Assembly (NCBI GenBank): GCA_009363875.1
Contig: CM018690.1
Location: 6,250,788-6,314,787 of the forward strand
Reading direction: 5' to 3'
DNA length: 64,000 bases
Source of the DNA: Mikania micrantha
Lineage: Eukaryota > Streptophyta > Magnoliopsida > Asterales > Asteraceae
A program made the translations under genes and the position numbers. How positions within the stretch are numbered: the first letter of the stretch is position 1; each line of letters opens with the position of its first letter. Below, in pieces: positions 23,301 through 35,086 of the stretch. The notes beneath the pieces were generated by a model, which was not told where the DNA came from, searched no databases, and saw only the letters and a list, made by a program, of their open reading frames with translations.

Positions 23301-23770
23301 ATGAGGGCATCCATTTGACTACTCAACTCTTCAGCCTGGTTCACCACCTCCTCCACTTTGGTTTTATAAAACTGAATCACTTTATTGAATTCATGATCAA
23401 GTCCTCTGAAGAACACAAGCTCAAGATCTCCTCCGTCCTCCGACGACCGGAGAAAAACAGTCTGGTAACTCCGACCATTTTCCCCATGTTCTTCGTCTGT
23501 TGCACTCACTAGAATCACCTCATCTTCTTTATCTTTTTTGGGACTGTTACTATAACGACTTGTTAGTCCACTAAAAGCTCTAAAAAGAGACACCCTTCTC
23601 TTCAAAGACGCCACCTTCGCCGGCGGCTGCCGTGAGTTCTCCGGCGACCTTGTCTGCCCTCGCCTGAAAATCAAGATCTGTTTCAAGAGAGTCTTGAGGT
23701 AGGTGTAATTCATATATGCTTCTCGCCATTCTGGCACCATTTGGGAAGCAAATTCCTTTCCGAACTTCAT
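20301..23770 (-). CDS. PHO1: PHO1-like phosphate exporter (SPX-EXS protein), 11 exons
   Basis: Exons (plus coordinates): 23212-23770, 22811-23078, 22680-22728, 22526-22597, 22310-22439, 21830-22209, 21288-21437, 21054-21206, 20680-20958, 20470-20609, 20301-20397. All junctions are GT-AG and in phase; the sum is 2277 nt, 758 aa, a normal length for PHO1 proteins. ATG 23770 gives MKFGKEFASQMVPEW, the usual start of the PHO1;H3-type subgroup; a TTG 33 bases upstream is not needed. The N-terminal SPX domain (to about residue 330) contains KIMKKYDK (285-292), the basic helix that binds inositol pyrophosphates in this family. TM helices start near 353; the EXS domain (about 490-740) has FFLADQFTSQ, YYGWGDFK and RDKLILP; the tail is RLENEHLNNVGKF. 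The family exports inorganic phosphate from cells, e.g. into xylem, from Golgi and plasma membranes. No broken codon seen, so it should be functional. Confidence 0.93.
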
Positions 23771-24620
23771 TTCTGGTTTGTTTCTATCAAATTGAAACTC
23801 CAAATCTGAATATAAAATAACAGAGATGAAGACTTATATAAGTTTTGATTGGGTGATTTCTTCAGTCTTTCACATTATATTCAAAATGATGAACAAACCA
23901 ACCTGCTTCCAGCTTGATGCCGTGTTTTTATGAATTAATCAAACAGGGTTGCTCGTCTAGTCAAGTTTTTTTGGGGAAAAAAAATTGATAATCTTAATAA
24001 TAATAATGATTGTAATAAAAATAACAAAAATAAAAAATTGAACAACTCTATTGATTTTCCAATAAAATAAAATAATGTTAAAAAAATAAATCTATAGGTA
24101 CTTTATTGAAGAAATCTTCCCAATATATACAAGATCTTTTTGATATAATTTATTTTGATTCTAACATTTAATTATTTAATATCGGAAATTAACACGCATT
24201 GGTCAGATGTACGTGAGACCCATTACACCAAGATTATCAAACGTCAACATGATTTGCTACTCCAAAAAAAAAATTAACACGTCGAGATCTTAATTTTACT
24301 TTTAAAAATATTTTTCATATATAATCAAGTATATTAAAGTATATAAAGTCCAATGTTATAGTGCCTTCGCCTTAAAAAATGTCAAATATTTTTTATTTTG
24401 AGATGCGAAAAACACAAAAAATGTATTTAAATACGTAAAGAATGAATTTCATACATTCTTAGATCAATTAAATTGTCATGTAATGTAATTACCATATTGA
24501 ATAAACTTACTATTATTTAATAGAAGATGGAAAAAAATATAAAATTAAAAAATATTTTACAAATATTTTTTAGAAGTGAGAGATAAGAAAACAATTTTTT
24601 GATAGCATATACATTGACGG
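23771..24620 (-). promoter_or_regulatory. Upstream region of the PHO1-like gene
   Basis: AT-rich, no coding sequence. An ATTCAG acceptor-like word just before the start codon leaves open a leader intron. GCATATAC at 24605-24612 fits the PHR1-binding consensus GNATATNC found upstream of phosphate-starvation genes; it lies about 835 bases upstream of the ATG. A single match of this short motif can be chance. Confidence 0.3.
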
Positions 24621-27268
24621 GCTTGGAAAAAACTCAGAATGAGTCGAAGAATTTTTAAGAAAGAAAATAAATACTTATTTATTATGTATGTTAAAAATAT
24701 TGTTGGATGTTTGATTAAGTCATTGTACATTTGTACGTACGTTAAGCCGTCAACATCTCCCGTCCTCTTTGTTGCGGGCGGCATGTCCCTAAAAAAAAAA
24801 AGGGGATACACGTACGCTTATAAGCTTATTAAATGTAATTTCTTAATTCAGAAAATCAAGGAACAATTTCGGCACAAATCAGTCAATAATTTTTTATTTT
24901 TTCTCAAATCGACGTTGTTTTCACCAACCAAAGATATACTGGAATTCGCATAAAACAATATTATCCCAAAAACCAACAAAAATGAAAATGTCGCAATCGT
25001 TTTTACATTAATTAACATTAAATCAACCAATTTATTATAAAATCGATATAATATTTTAGGGCCCTAAAAAAAGAGTCACGAATTACTTGATGTTATCTCG
25101 TTTAAAATTCGAGTGTCGAATCAAGCTTAAGCCTATATTGAGACTTATTTAATAAATAAGTTTTGGCGTAAGTTAATTTTAGATGTTAAACTTGACTAGA
25201 CATTAAATCTAAGAATGTTACATATCTTCTTAAATTAATTATAAAAATATATATTTTCATAATAATATTTATATTATAAATTTGTTGTGTTTTAAAGTTC
25301 TTTTATATATGAACACATGTGATTATCATATTAAACTTTTCTAAATATGGACACATGACATTACCACATTTAACCTCCTTTTGATATGAATATTTGTTGA
25401 TTATGTAAATTATATGTTATAATATTCAAAATTAAACTTAAATATCTTACATTTTTTAAAAAATAATATATTATTTTTTATATGTGTATTTCTTCTTATT
25501 TTACTCGATCTAGAACCTGTGTATTTGATCCTCGGACGAACCCCCTCTGTCACATGTTTAAGTTGTAAACTAGGGGTTCTAATTTCCTATCTTAATTTTC
25601 AATAACATGGACGTAGACATCGTTTCTTTCATTTCCATCATTTTGTTGCAAGTCTATTACATCCAACTATTTGAGTTATACGATCCAAGTGTTGCTTTTA
25701 GTTTGATAAAACTTTCAACGATATTAAAATGAGTTATTATTAATGTTTGTGTTGTTTGGCTTCAACTATCTCCATTCTAGCCGTTGTTTTTTTCTCATAA
25801 ACAAACACTTATATTTGTCTTTCACTGTTATTATTCACCGTTTATTTGTTCACTTATGGCTCTCTGTCAATTATTATTTTTGCCCAACTTTGATGGATTG
25901 ACAATGACATGGTTATCTGGCCATAATCACTTTTATGTTGATAAAGAAAAAATATCAAAGCTTAATTTGTGTTCATGGGCTTTCTAAGACGGTGTTTTTT
26001 TTTTGTGATTTATTTATCATTAATGAAAAAACCTGGTCACTTTGTTTTTTTTTTTTTTTTTTTTTGTGATTCATTCTGAAGCTAATAACTTATTTCATGA
26101 AATGTTATGTAGGAATGTCATTTGAAGCACAATATTTAATGACTTCTTCAAAGCATCCATGTGTTTGCAATTTGGTGGCTTTATAATTTTCGCACTCATT
26201 TTTTTTGTAATTTGGTGATTGATGGAGTTATGTGAGTTGAAGAATGCTGACAGCGATTCAGATGGTGTGATTTCTGGTAGTTTGACAAGTTTATAAACTA
26301 ATGAAAACAATTTTTTTATGAAGGAACAAACATCTCCTTACTATTTTTGTTGAAATAATTGGTGTTGCTGGTAGTAATCCATCCATGCAGATACAATGAC
26401 CAACTTTGGTCATACATTTGGAATAATTTTGGCGTGAAAGATTGAAACATTAAGTTTCTTGATATGTTGGTTTTGGATGAAGCATGAATATGAGCAAACG
26501 TGTTCTTCAATAGTAAAATTGAACTATCCCCAACTACATTAGTTCCACTAGGTGTTACTGAAATGTTCTTTTGATTATGTGATGGTTGATTCTTTCTTTA
26601 ATATTTTGAAATATCATTTGCATTTATCTTTGTTCATTTGTTTTGTATATTGATTTCGCAGAAGCCAATCATTTCAATCAGTTTTGCGAACATTATAATG
26701 GAGATTTCGAGTCTATCTAAGGATCATGTGTGCTATAAATGTCTCAGGAAATATACGAAGGATTCTTCCATTAAACCTTTACTTTCCTGACGTTTGGTAT
26801 TGTCAGTTTAATCTTGATTTAGGTTTTATTATTTAGTTTTATTTGATTGTTATTTTTGTTCTTTAGAAATTGAATAATGGTAGGTAGAAAATCTAAGGTT
26901 AACCAAGTTAGAAAGAGTAAAAGGGAACGTTGGGTTGTTGCTTTTATTTAGAAGAAAGTGAACTTGTTTCCGTTGGATATTATTGGCTATATATAGCCTT
27001 TTTGATTGAATAAAAAGTTACACTCAACTTTTCCAAATACAATTTTCTTTTATTTCGTATCTCTATATTCATTCATAATCATATTGTTAGAGTTGAATTG
27101 AGCAAAGGAGCTGTTAACCAACAGGTATGAATGATTTTAATAGTATAATATAAATATAGCTAGAACTTATCAAATATATTATCCACCCTTTGAAGTTGGG
27201 CAATAATTTCCTATTTTAAATGTATGTCATTCTGACCCATTTATGGGCAAGAAAGACTGGCGTAAAGG
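24621..27268. other. AT-rich intergenic region, no clear gene
   Basis: Open frames here (24639-24953, 25784-25987, 26095-26310 minus, 26316-26510 minus) are short and carry no family signature. A segment near 26660-26780, following a TTTCGCAG acceptor-like word, reads open for about 40 codons (KPIISISFANII..., CYKCLRKY) and may be a worn exon fragment. 26890-27110 has a TATATATAG box and an LTR-like texture, but no ends I can define. A long T tract lies at 26043-26065. Confidence 0.4.
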
Positions 27269-27284
27269 ACAAGTTAATTGAGTT

Positions 27285-27543
27285 ATCAGTGGGCTTATAG
27301 CCTAGTGGTACTTCTTGACCACCAGCAATGGGAGGTCTTGGTTTCGAGTCTTGCCTGGAGCAAAAATGTTCTGGGTGAGCTAGGGGGTTTTCTAAGTGTG
27401 AGTTTCCTCCTAGATGGTATGACGGTTCCTCGATTCGGCACTCGTCAACGCCCGGCTTTAATTGTTTCCGGGGGTTGGTAGCGGTCTGTGGTCGCAGCGC
27501 GTAGGTTGTTGGGTCCGAGGACTTGTTTAGCTGTTCAAAAAAA
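27285..27543 (+). mobile_element. tRNA-derived SINE with target-site duplication
   Basis: 259 bases. The 5' part has an RNA polymerase III A box (TAGCCTAGTGG near 27299-27309) and a B box (GGTTTCGAGTC near 27340-27350), about 30 bases apart as in tRNA genes; the 3' end is GCTGTTC followed by an A tract. It is bounded by ACAAGTTAATTGAGTT (27269-27284) and ACAAGTTAATTGGGTT (27544-27559), a 16-base duplication with one mismatch. This layout is that of plant Au/tRNA-type SINEs mobilised by LINE reverse transcriptase. The open frame 27278-27481 is not a gene. Confidence 0.85.
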
Positions 27544-27559
27544 ACAAGTTAATTGGGTT

Positions 27560-28014
27560 GAATTGTTAATACATTACCCCATTTGATTCATGTTTCACTT
27601 CAAAATCCGTATGGTATAGATATAATTAACGAAATTCAACCCAAATGGAAGTAACTCGAAGCCACAATCATACCTGAAATTGATCAAAACTTTCATAGAG
27701 TTTCGAAATATTGTGTGAAAAACTTTCGAACGATACCTTATTAGCAAGTCATGAAGTTGTACCCTCCGATGACTTCATCTGCCCCTGAACGTCATTAGTT
27801 TATGCCAATTAACTGCTACCGTGTGTTTGGCGCAAAGCCACACTTCCTCGAAGACGAAATTCACCAGTGTTATGAAGCTAAGGTTTTGAAACCGTCTCAG
27901 TATAGTTAAAGTGACGATGCGTTGATTAGCTGGTGAATCCAGGGGCCGAACTGATAAATTGGCAACACCAACTTAAAGTTTACGTATGCATGATCCTGGA
28001 GTAGAATTAGTCAA
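27560..28014 (+). other. Degenerate coding-like fragment, family not identified
   Basis: Between 27790 and 27980 one frame reads FGAKPHFLEDEIHQCYEAKVLKPSQ and then a series of stops; it has the texture of the worn 3' end of a retroelement polyprotein or of its 3' flank. I do not recognise the family. Confidence 0.25.
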
Positions 28015-29396
28015 TGTTTATTTATGAAGTATTTATTTTATTAGTTTATTTATGCATGTTTCCTTTCATGTAATTGAGTAGAAGTAGTGGGTAGTACTAG
28101 TGGGGCTAGTGGGCAGTTTATGCACTGTCTTTTCTTCTTTTTATGTAATGTATGGTTCTTGCAGCTTTCTTTGAATGAAGTCATTTCCCAAGTACTGTCT
28201 TTGTGTAACATCTGTGCCGGAATCGTTACCAGAACAGTAATCTGTACAGTAACTTGTACAGTAACTCAGATACAATCAAGGAGAAATACTTAGAAGTTAT
28301 TAACATTCGATGCTAAACATAAACTATCACACGATGTTTCTGGAATTCCGATTTAAACCTCATGGTTTAAACAGTCAGAAACACATTAGACAATCATGAG
28401 CAGATGCATACATGTTTAATTTTTTGTGTTATTAGGGTTAAACGTATGTGAGGATAAACAGAACAAAACAATAACAGTTGTTGTTACAAAAGGCTAAACC
28501 GACGAACTATTCGTATGGGTGACGATCTGTACGAATAGATCTGATATTTAATAATCTGAAACAATGACTAAAAAGTAGAAAACAAAATCAGAAAGTGAAA
28601 CGTACGATCATGTTCGTACAGTTAGCGCTCTGTACGAAAACGCGCGTAAGTGACGTTTTCTGACGAAACGAAAACGAAGACGATTCGAACGATAATAAAT
28701 ATAAGGAAATAAAATATTTCCTGTTTACAATTTTGAAACTCATCAGAAATAAATTAAAAAAGAAACTATTTTAATTTAAGGCGCGTAAAGCAAAATACGC
28801 GAATAAATGAGGAAACGCGTAAAAATCATAAATTACGACAGTTAATTCAAGGAAATAATATATAAGCACATTATTAAAAATAAATAACTTCCAAACATTT
28901 CTGAATAAGTCTTTTATTTTATTATGTGATTACGCGCGTGTTACGATCCGGAAATGCAACGGAGACAAAAACCGAGCAACCGAAACAAACCCGAATACCC
29001 GCGGGGTATATAAAGGTTGAAAGAATTAATTTCTTTCATTTTTCACCACCATCTCTCTCTCAAACTCCAAAATCCCGGATCCCACATTCCACCACCATTT
29101 TTGGACCTTCAAACCTTCATATCTCACCCGTTTGTGGACGAAATCGGGCGTTCTTGGTGTCCACGCGAAGCTCTCGACTCCCTCTACACGAAAGTACAAC
29201 TAATCTGGTGTTTCATCCAGCCAAAATTCAGTTATGGAGCCTCAAAGATTCGGGAAAATAGGGTTTTCATGTTTTGTTAAAATACACACACATTTAGCCG
29301 ACCTTAGACCGATCGGGATTGCTAACTTGTTCGAACATCATGTGGTGCAAGATATTAACGTGTGAACACTTAGAATCCACTGATTGAAGGGACTGA

Positions 29397-29840
29397 TGAA
29401 GAAGCCATGACAGGTTCGTGGGGGTTGGTGCTCGATCACAACAGCTAAGGGCCGAACCTTTGGTCCTTAGCCGAACCCTCCAACAACGAACCTGTAGAGA
29501 CGAACCCTCCCTTTATTCGCGAACCATGCTTTGCTAGCCGAACCTGCATGTGAGAAATACGAACGAACCTGTGTTTATGTAGCCTTGGCCGAACCTTTAC
29601 ATGCCTTCAACGAACCCTTCATCACCGAACTATCACGAGTGGGACGAACCTTTGTGTTTGAGTCGAACCCTCCTCGGCAATCCTATGACCGAACCAAGCA
29701 AATTCCAGATGAACCCTGCTGGGTTCATGCATGACCGGTGAACCTTCCATGCAAAGCAAGCTACGGCCGAACCATTATGTGGCGAACCCTAGCCTCAATA
29801 AAACCAAAAGGTTCGCTGGCCAATAACAGTACACCCTTCT
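29397..29840 (+). repeat. GAACC-word array in solo LTR G
   Basis: About twenty GAACC(T/C) words spaced 10-30 bases apart on the plus (sense) strand. Equivalent arrays are at 48392-48640 in F and, on the minus strand, at 36160-36650 and 45290-45780 in D. Confidence 0.7.
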
Positions 29841-31999
29841 CGGTCAAATGGAACCCAAGCAGCCGGCCCATGATCCCAATCCAGGCCCAACATCATCTTA
29901 TGGCCATTTGTTTCGGCCTAAATTTACCCTTTTTAGTCCACTAACCGGCCCATGACTATAATTGGCCCAAAATCGCTTGTTACGGCCCATGTAATAACCG
30001 GATCAAGACACATCTGCGGCCCATGACTTTTTTCTTGATTCGGCCCATATATGTTGACTGGCCCAAACATCCTACTCAGCCCACATCATTACACGAGGCC
30101 CAAAGGTCTTAGGTTGATCCATAGACATTACTCGGCCAATAACTTGGCCCATGGCCGTTAATTGGCTCACCATACTTAGCCGACCACTGAATTTCATCGG
30201 CCCAAATAAATGGTTAGACCCATTCCCTACCTTGGCCCAATACCAAACAATAGGCACACCCTTTTGTTATTGGCCCAACAAAAGGGGCCCACAAGGTTCG
30301 AGTATCAATTGACACAAAGTAGGTGATAACATGTTAAAGGCGACTATTATTCAAACTAAAAACCTAAGTTTTTATACTTAGAATTCTTTTATCACAATGG
30401 GGATCCAAATGGGATGAAAATTTTATTAACAAGTAATTTAACTTAAACCTTGTGGGGAAGTGATGTCACGACAATGACAATAAACTAAAGGTTGAGTAAT
30501 GATCAAGAACTCACAGTGTTAGCCAACTTTAGGGCTAACACTAACACTTACACGCACAACGAATCTTTACAAACTTATACTTATAAGCTACAACACTATG
30601 AAATCAATACAGGAGCGTGAACATCATAACAAGTACAAACAAAGAGCGCGTGCATTCTTGTTTAGAACTTAGTCAACCGCTTCAAACACGGGTGAGTTCA
30701 TTTGTCCCTTTTCAAACCTTTTGTTTTACTTCGGGACTGAGAAGCATGTTAAACAAATATTGAAATGTTTATTTAATGCTTTTACACATAATTACAGTGC
30801 TTATACTAATGCTTGAATTGGAAATGCTTGGGTGGGAAACCAAAGACTAAGGCTATAGTGTAAATGGCAAATGCTATTTACTTTATACTTATTTACATTA
30901 TACAACCACTTTGTGATCAAACTGGAAACTAGTATACTTTGAGAAGCTATAAACTTGTTACTTATACTACAAACGAGAAGTTTAAACTATATACTTGAGG
31001 CTTACAATATAGATTTGAAGCCTAAACCTTATACTAAACGTTTATGACATAAAGTTAATACCTAAACTTTGAGCTAAATATTTATGTTATAAGCTAAGTG
31101 CTTAAACTATACAATTGAGGTTTAACGTATAAACGCTATGGTTAACTATATATAAAATCTTAAGGCTTGAGAAAATACTTAAACTAAACACTAATGCTTT
31201 ATACAATTATTTCAGAAAATTTATGTTCTACATTTTTAGTAAAGTATTAAATTGCTTTACACTTACAACGAATTGCTTAAACTTGACTTGAAACATATAT
31301 ACTTAGAAATACTTAGATATGTGAGATGTTTGAAACACTTGGATGCTTATTACACTTGAAATACTTGAAAACATGTGAATACTTGTTATACTTAGAATAC
31401 TTGAAACACGTGAATGCTTGATATGTTTGGGATACTTGAATACTTGATTGCACGATATACTTGGGATACATGAACACTTGGAACGCTTGATACATTTGGA
31501 TGCTTGAACACTTGAATGCTTGAAACATTGGATGCTTAAACAAAAGACTGATTGACCGCCGCGTGTTGACCTGTGTGTCAACCCCTACTAGTCATCAGTG
31601 AAACAATGTGAATGCTTTAGACTTGTATGCATAAACTTTTGGACATTGTAAGATAGACTGTTGGCCGACACGTGTTGACCTGTGTGTCAACCCCTACTAG
31701 TCATCAGTGCTCTTCTTTGTCAGAGTCATGTAAGACAGACTGATTGGCCGCCGCGTGTTGACCTGTGTGTCAACCCCTACTAGTCATTCAGTGTTCTTCT
31801 TGATTCATCCATGGTTATGACAAGTGACTAGAATGATTGAGTTCTTCTAGTTGACTTTGTGTTAACTTGAAGGTTTCTCTATCAAAACATGTCACGAGTC
31901 ATAAATAGGATCATTATGGATGGATGCTGAACTCCTTAGGGTTTTCAGCTGTCCATAATGGTGCCTATTAAACTTGATACTTATTCGTTGTCGAATCAA

Positions 32000-32630
32000 T
32001 AATGTGGAGTGAAACGCTTAATTATCAATAACAACAATATGTTAAGCAGCCCGGTATGTGGTGGGACGGTGGCTGGGGCTTGTCCCCTACATATGCCATA
32101 TATATAAGCATACTTAGTTGGATAGCATAAGTGGTTGTTAGTGAGGTTAAGGTTGTCATTTCGGGGGAAACAAAGTAAACATTGGCAGGGAAAATAAATT
32201 CTAAGAATCACACGTCATGGAATTAAAGTAGTGGAATGAAATGCTTAATTATCATTAACAACAATATGTTAAGAAGCCCGGTATGTGGTGGGATGGTGGC
32301 TGGGGCTTGTCCCCTACATATACCCTATATATAAGCATACTTGGTTGAATAGCATAGGTGGTTGTTAGTGAGGTTAAGGTTGTCATTCAGAGAATCAAGG
32401 TAAACAATTACAGGGTAATCGAATTCTACGAATCAAACGTTATGGAATCAAACATGTAGGATGAAACGCTTAATTATCATCAGGAACAATATATCATGTG
32501 GTTTGGTATGTGGTGGGACGGTGGCTGGGGCTTGTCCCCTACATATGCCCTATATATAAGCATACTGGAACAGATGGTATAGGTGGTTAATGATGAGGTT
32601 AAGGTTGTCATTCAAAGGATTTTTCAAACT
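32000..32630 (+). repeat. Three tandem copies of a ~225-base LTR segment
   Basis: Each copy contains GTATGTGGTGGGACGGTGG followed by CTGGGGCTTGTCCCCTACATATGCC and TATATATAAGCATACT, then GAGGTTAAGGTTGTCATT. Element D's LTRs and F have one copy only, so the triplication is specific to G. The GGGGCTTGTCCCC part can fold as a hairpin. Confidence 0.8.
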
Positions 32631-33155
32631 ATTTTTACATAAAAACTACATGAACTCACCATCCATTGTGTTGACTTTGTTTTATTACATGCTTTCTCAG
32701 GTGACGCACATGATTAAGCTAAGAGTCAGGATTGCATACTAGGATGACCAGACATAGATCCTAGTTGACTTTTGAAGAAGCGCATCTTTTGAGATCAATA
32801 CGAATCTCTTTTTGATATCTTGTACAAATACAAGATAGATATATTTGATTCTTTTGGATAGGTTTACTTAGTTAAATTATCAAACCTTGATATTTGTAAT
32901 TTAACTTTGTAATCCTAGTTAATGTTTTATTGTGCTTAATTATTCTTAACATCGATGCTATGTAAACAATCTGATCATCACGATTATCATTCACGATATC
33001 GCGCTCCGAGAACCTTCCGCCCGACGAGGACTTCGATCCAACCCCGCCGGCTCGGGGTGTGACACCTTGAGATATACAATTTGTTTGTATTTAGTTGTTT
33101 TTTCTCTGATATAGTGATTGTGTATCACTAGGTTATCACTTGATAAGTTAACAAG

Positions 33156-33167
33156 TGGTATCAGAGC
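33156..33167 (+). other. Primer-binding site of element E
   Basis: TGGTATCAGAGC two bases after the end (TTAACA) of E's 5' LTR. Confidence 0.75.
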
Positions 33168-33180
33168 AACCAGGTTGAAG

Positions 33181-33516
33181 ATGACGGACCTGCAACTCGT
33201 TGGTGGAGTAAGAAAGTTGAACAACCAGAATTATAACACCTGGTCTACTTGCATATCTTCATATCTGCAGGGTCAAGACCTGTGGGAGGTAGTTCGGGGA
33301 AATGACACCGTTGAACCTGCTAGAGAAACTGTCGATGGAGCTCTTCGAAAATGGAGGGTTAAGTCAGGAAAGGCAATGTTTATTTTGAAGACAACCATGG
33401 AGGATGAAATCCTTGAACATATCAAGGATTCGACTAACCCAAAGGAGGCTTGGGATACGTTGGCAGAACTGTTGTCAAAGAAAAATGATGCCAAGTTGCA
33501 GCTCTTAGAGAATGAG
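33181..33516 (+). pseudogene. gag: Copia gag, N-terminal part (element E), interrupted
   Basis: Starts at ATG 33181 with MTDLQLVGGVRKLNNQNY and has the conserved copia gag (UBN2-type) features NYNTWSTCISSYLQGQDLW, WRVKSGKAMFIL, KEAWDTLAELLSKKNDAKL. The frame stops being gag after LLENE at 33516, where the solo LTR F starts; it resumes at 50253. Gag forms the capsid-like particle around the element RNA in this family. Confidence 0.8.
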
Positions 33517-34309
33517 TGTAACATCACTATACTTCCGGTCGACCGTACATCCGTACGATTGTACTGTTATTGTCACACCCCGAGCCGGCGGGGTTGGATC
33601 GGAGTCCCCGTCGGGCGGAAGATTCCCGGGGCGTGATATCGTGGGTGATAATCAAGATGATCAGATTGTTTACATAGCATCAATGTTTAAGAATAACTAA
33701 AGCACAATCAATGATAACTAGGATTACAAAGTTAAATTACACTATCAATGTTCTGCAATTTAACTAAGTAAACCTATCAAAAGAATAACATGTTTATATC
33801 TTGTATATGTACAAGATATCAAAAGTAATAGGTATCATCAACAAAAGATGTGCTTCTCAAAAGTCTACTAGGTCCTCTATCTGGGCCGCCTAGTATGCAA
33901 ATCCAAAAGCCTTAGCTTAAACCTGTTCATCACCTGAGAATGCATGTAAGAAAACAAGGTCAACACAATGGTTGGTGAGTTCATAAAGTTTATAAGTTTA
34001 AAATAGTCTTAACAAACCTCCTTCGGTAAAACCTTAACCTCATTAACTCCACATGTAATATCCACATCGGTATGCTTATATAGAGGGCATATGTAAGGGA
34101 CAAGCCCTAGCCAACATCCCACCACATACTAATCCAGATATGACACTGTTAATAATAATTAAGCATTCTACCTACCAATCAACCCATTCCTCATCAAAGC
34201 TTTTGTTGTCTGTTTCAAAGTTTACAAGTCTATATTGTTTACAAGTGTTAGTTTCAAAGTATGTTTATCAAGCATCAAGTTTTCACACGCACATAGTTTA
34301 GTTGTCCCT

Positions 34310-34790
34310 AATCTCCTGCGTGAGTACAAGCTCTGCACTAGCAGTAGTTTAGCAATTACGTAGCTCACAGATTAGTTAAGCTTAGTCTAGCAATTACGTG
34401 TCTCCTATACAAGATAAAAGCTCTGGTTTACCAGTAGTTTAGCAATTACATATCTCATACATAGACACAAGCCATGCATACACAAGTAATTCCAGCAATT
34501 ACATATCTCATATAAGCAGACAAAAGCTCTGGATTACCAGTAGTTTAGCCATTACATGTCTCTTATATAGATAATAGCTTAGCATCGTAATGTTTATGTT
34601 TAGCAATTACATACCTCATATAAGCAGACCAAAAGCTCTAGACTACCAGTAGTTTAGCAATTACATGTATCTTATATAGGTAATAGCTTAGTCTCGTTAC
34701 GTTTATGTTTTACATATATCTCAATCCATAGGTACAAGCTCTGCATTACCAGTAGTTTAGCCATTACGTAGCCTATGATTAAATATATGT
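34310..34790 (-). repeat. Degenerate tandem repeat in D LTR (AGTAGTTTAGCAATTAC units)
   Basis: At least five copies of a unit with the core AGCTCTGNNTTACCAGTAGTTTAGCAATTAC, spaced about 60-120 bases. The same array is in the other LTR (about 43440-43910). Confidence 0.75.
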
Positions 34791-34887
34791 ACCATGTTTC
34801 ATGCGCAATTAGTAGTTTCAAGCATAAAGTTTCAAGTGTTCACACAATGTTTCATCATATATCCCATAAGTTTGTATCAAGTCTCAC

Positions 34888-35086
34888 ACATAGTTTAAAG
34901 TATAAAGTTTCACAAGTATAAGTCTCAAGTCTCATGTCTAAAGTATAAAGTTTCACAAGTATAAGTCTCAAGTCTCATGTCTAAAGTATAAAGTTTCACA
35001 AGTATAAGTCTCAAGTCTCATGTCTAAAGTATAAAGTTTCACAAGTATAAGTCTCAAGTCTCATGTCTAAAGTATAAAGTTTCACA
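34888..35086 (-). repeat. 44-base tandem repeat in D 3' LTR
   Basis: Four near-identical copies, plus partial ones at the ends, of a 44-base unit containing AGTCTCAAGTCTCATGTCTA. The other LTR has the same array at about 44030-44220 with more mismatches. Confidence 0.85.

Larger units (their letters stand above)
28204..33064 (+). mobile_element. Solo LTR G of a chromovirus, inserted in E's 5' LTR
   Basis: 4861 bp, starting TGTAACATCTGTGCCGG and ending GCTCGGGGTGTGACA. It matches the LTRs of element D read on the opposite strand from end to end, but has no internal region. It is flanked by CTTTG (28199-28203) and CCTTG (33065-33069), a 5-base target duplication with one mismatch. Landmarks: a TATA box TATATAAAG near 29006-29014, a GAACC-rich block (29397-29840), degenerate ACTTGAATGCTTGA repeats (31300-31540), three copies of a GTGTTGACCTGTGTGTCAACCCC segment (31560-31790), and three tandem copies of a ~225-base unit (32000-32630). 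It extends longer than D's LTR mainly because of these repeats. Confidence 0.85.

Noticed and set aside
23771..23803. Upstream in-frame TTG as PHO1 start
   Set aside because: The ATG at 23770 gives the standard MKFGKEF start; a TTG start in a plant gene is not needed.
24639..24953. 104-codon open frame
   Set aside because: No domain or homology features and no codon structure; sits in AT-rich intergenic DNA.
27278..27481. 67-codon open frame
   Set aside because: It is the body of the SINE; Pol III boxes and target duplications explain the sequence.
28205..28290. Repeated ACAGTAA words as a CRISPR-like array
   Set aside because: Only short irregular repeats at the LTR start; CRISPR does not occur in plant nuclear DNA.
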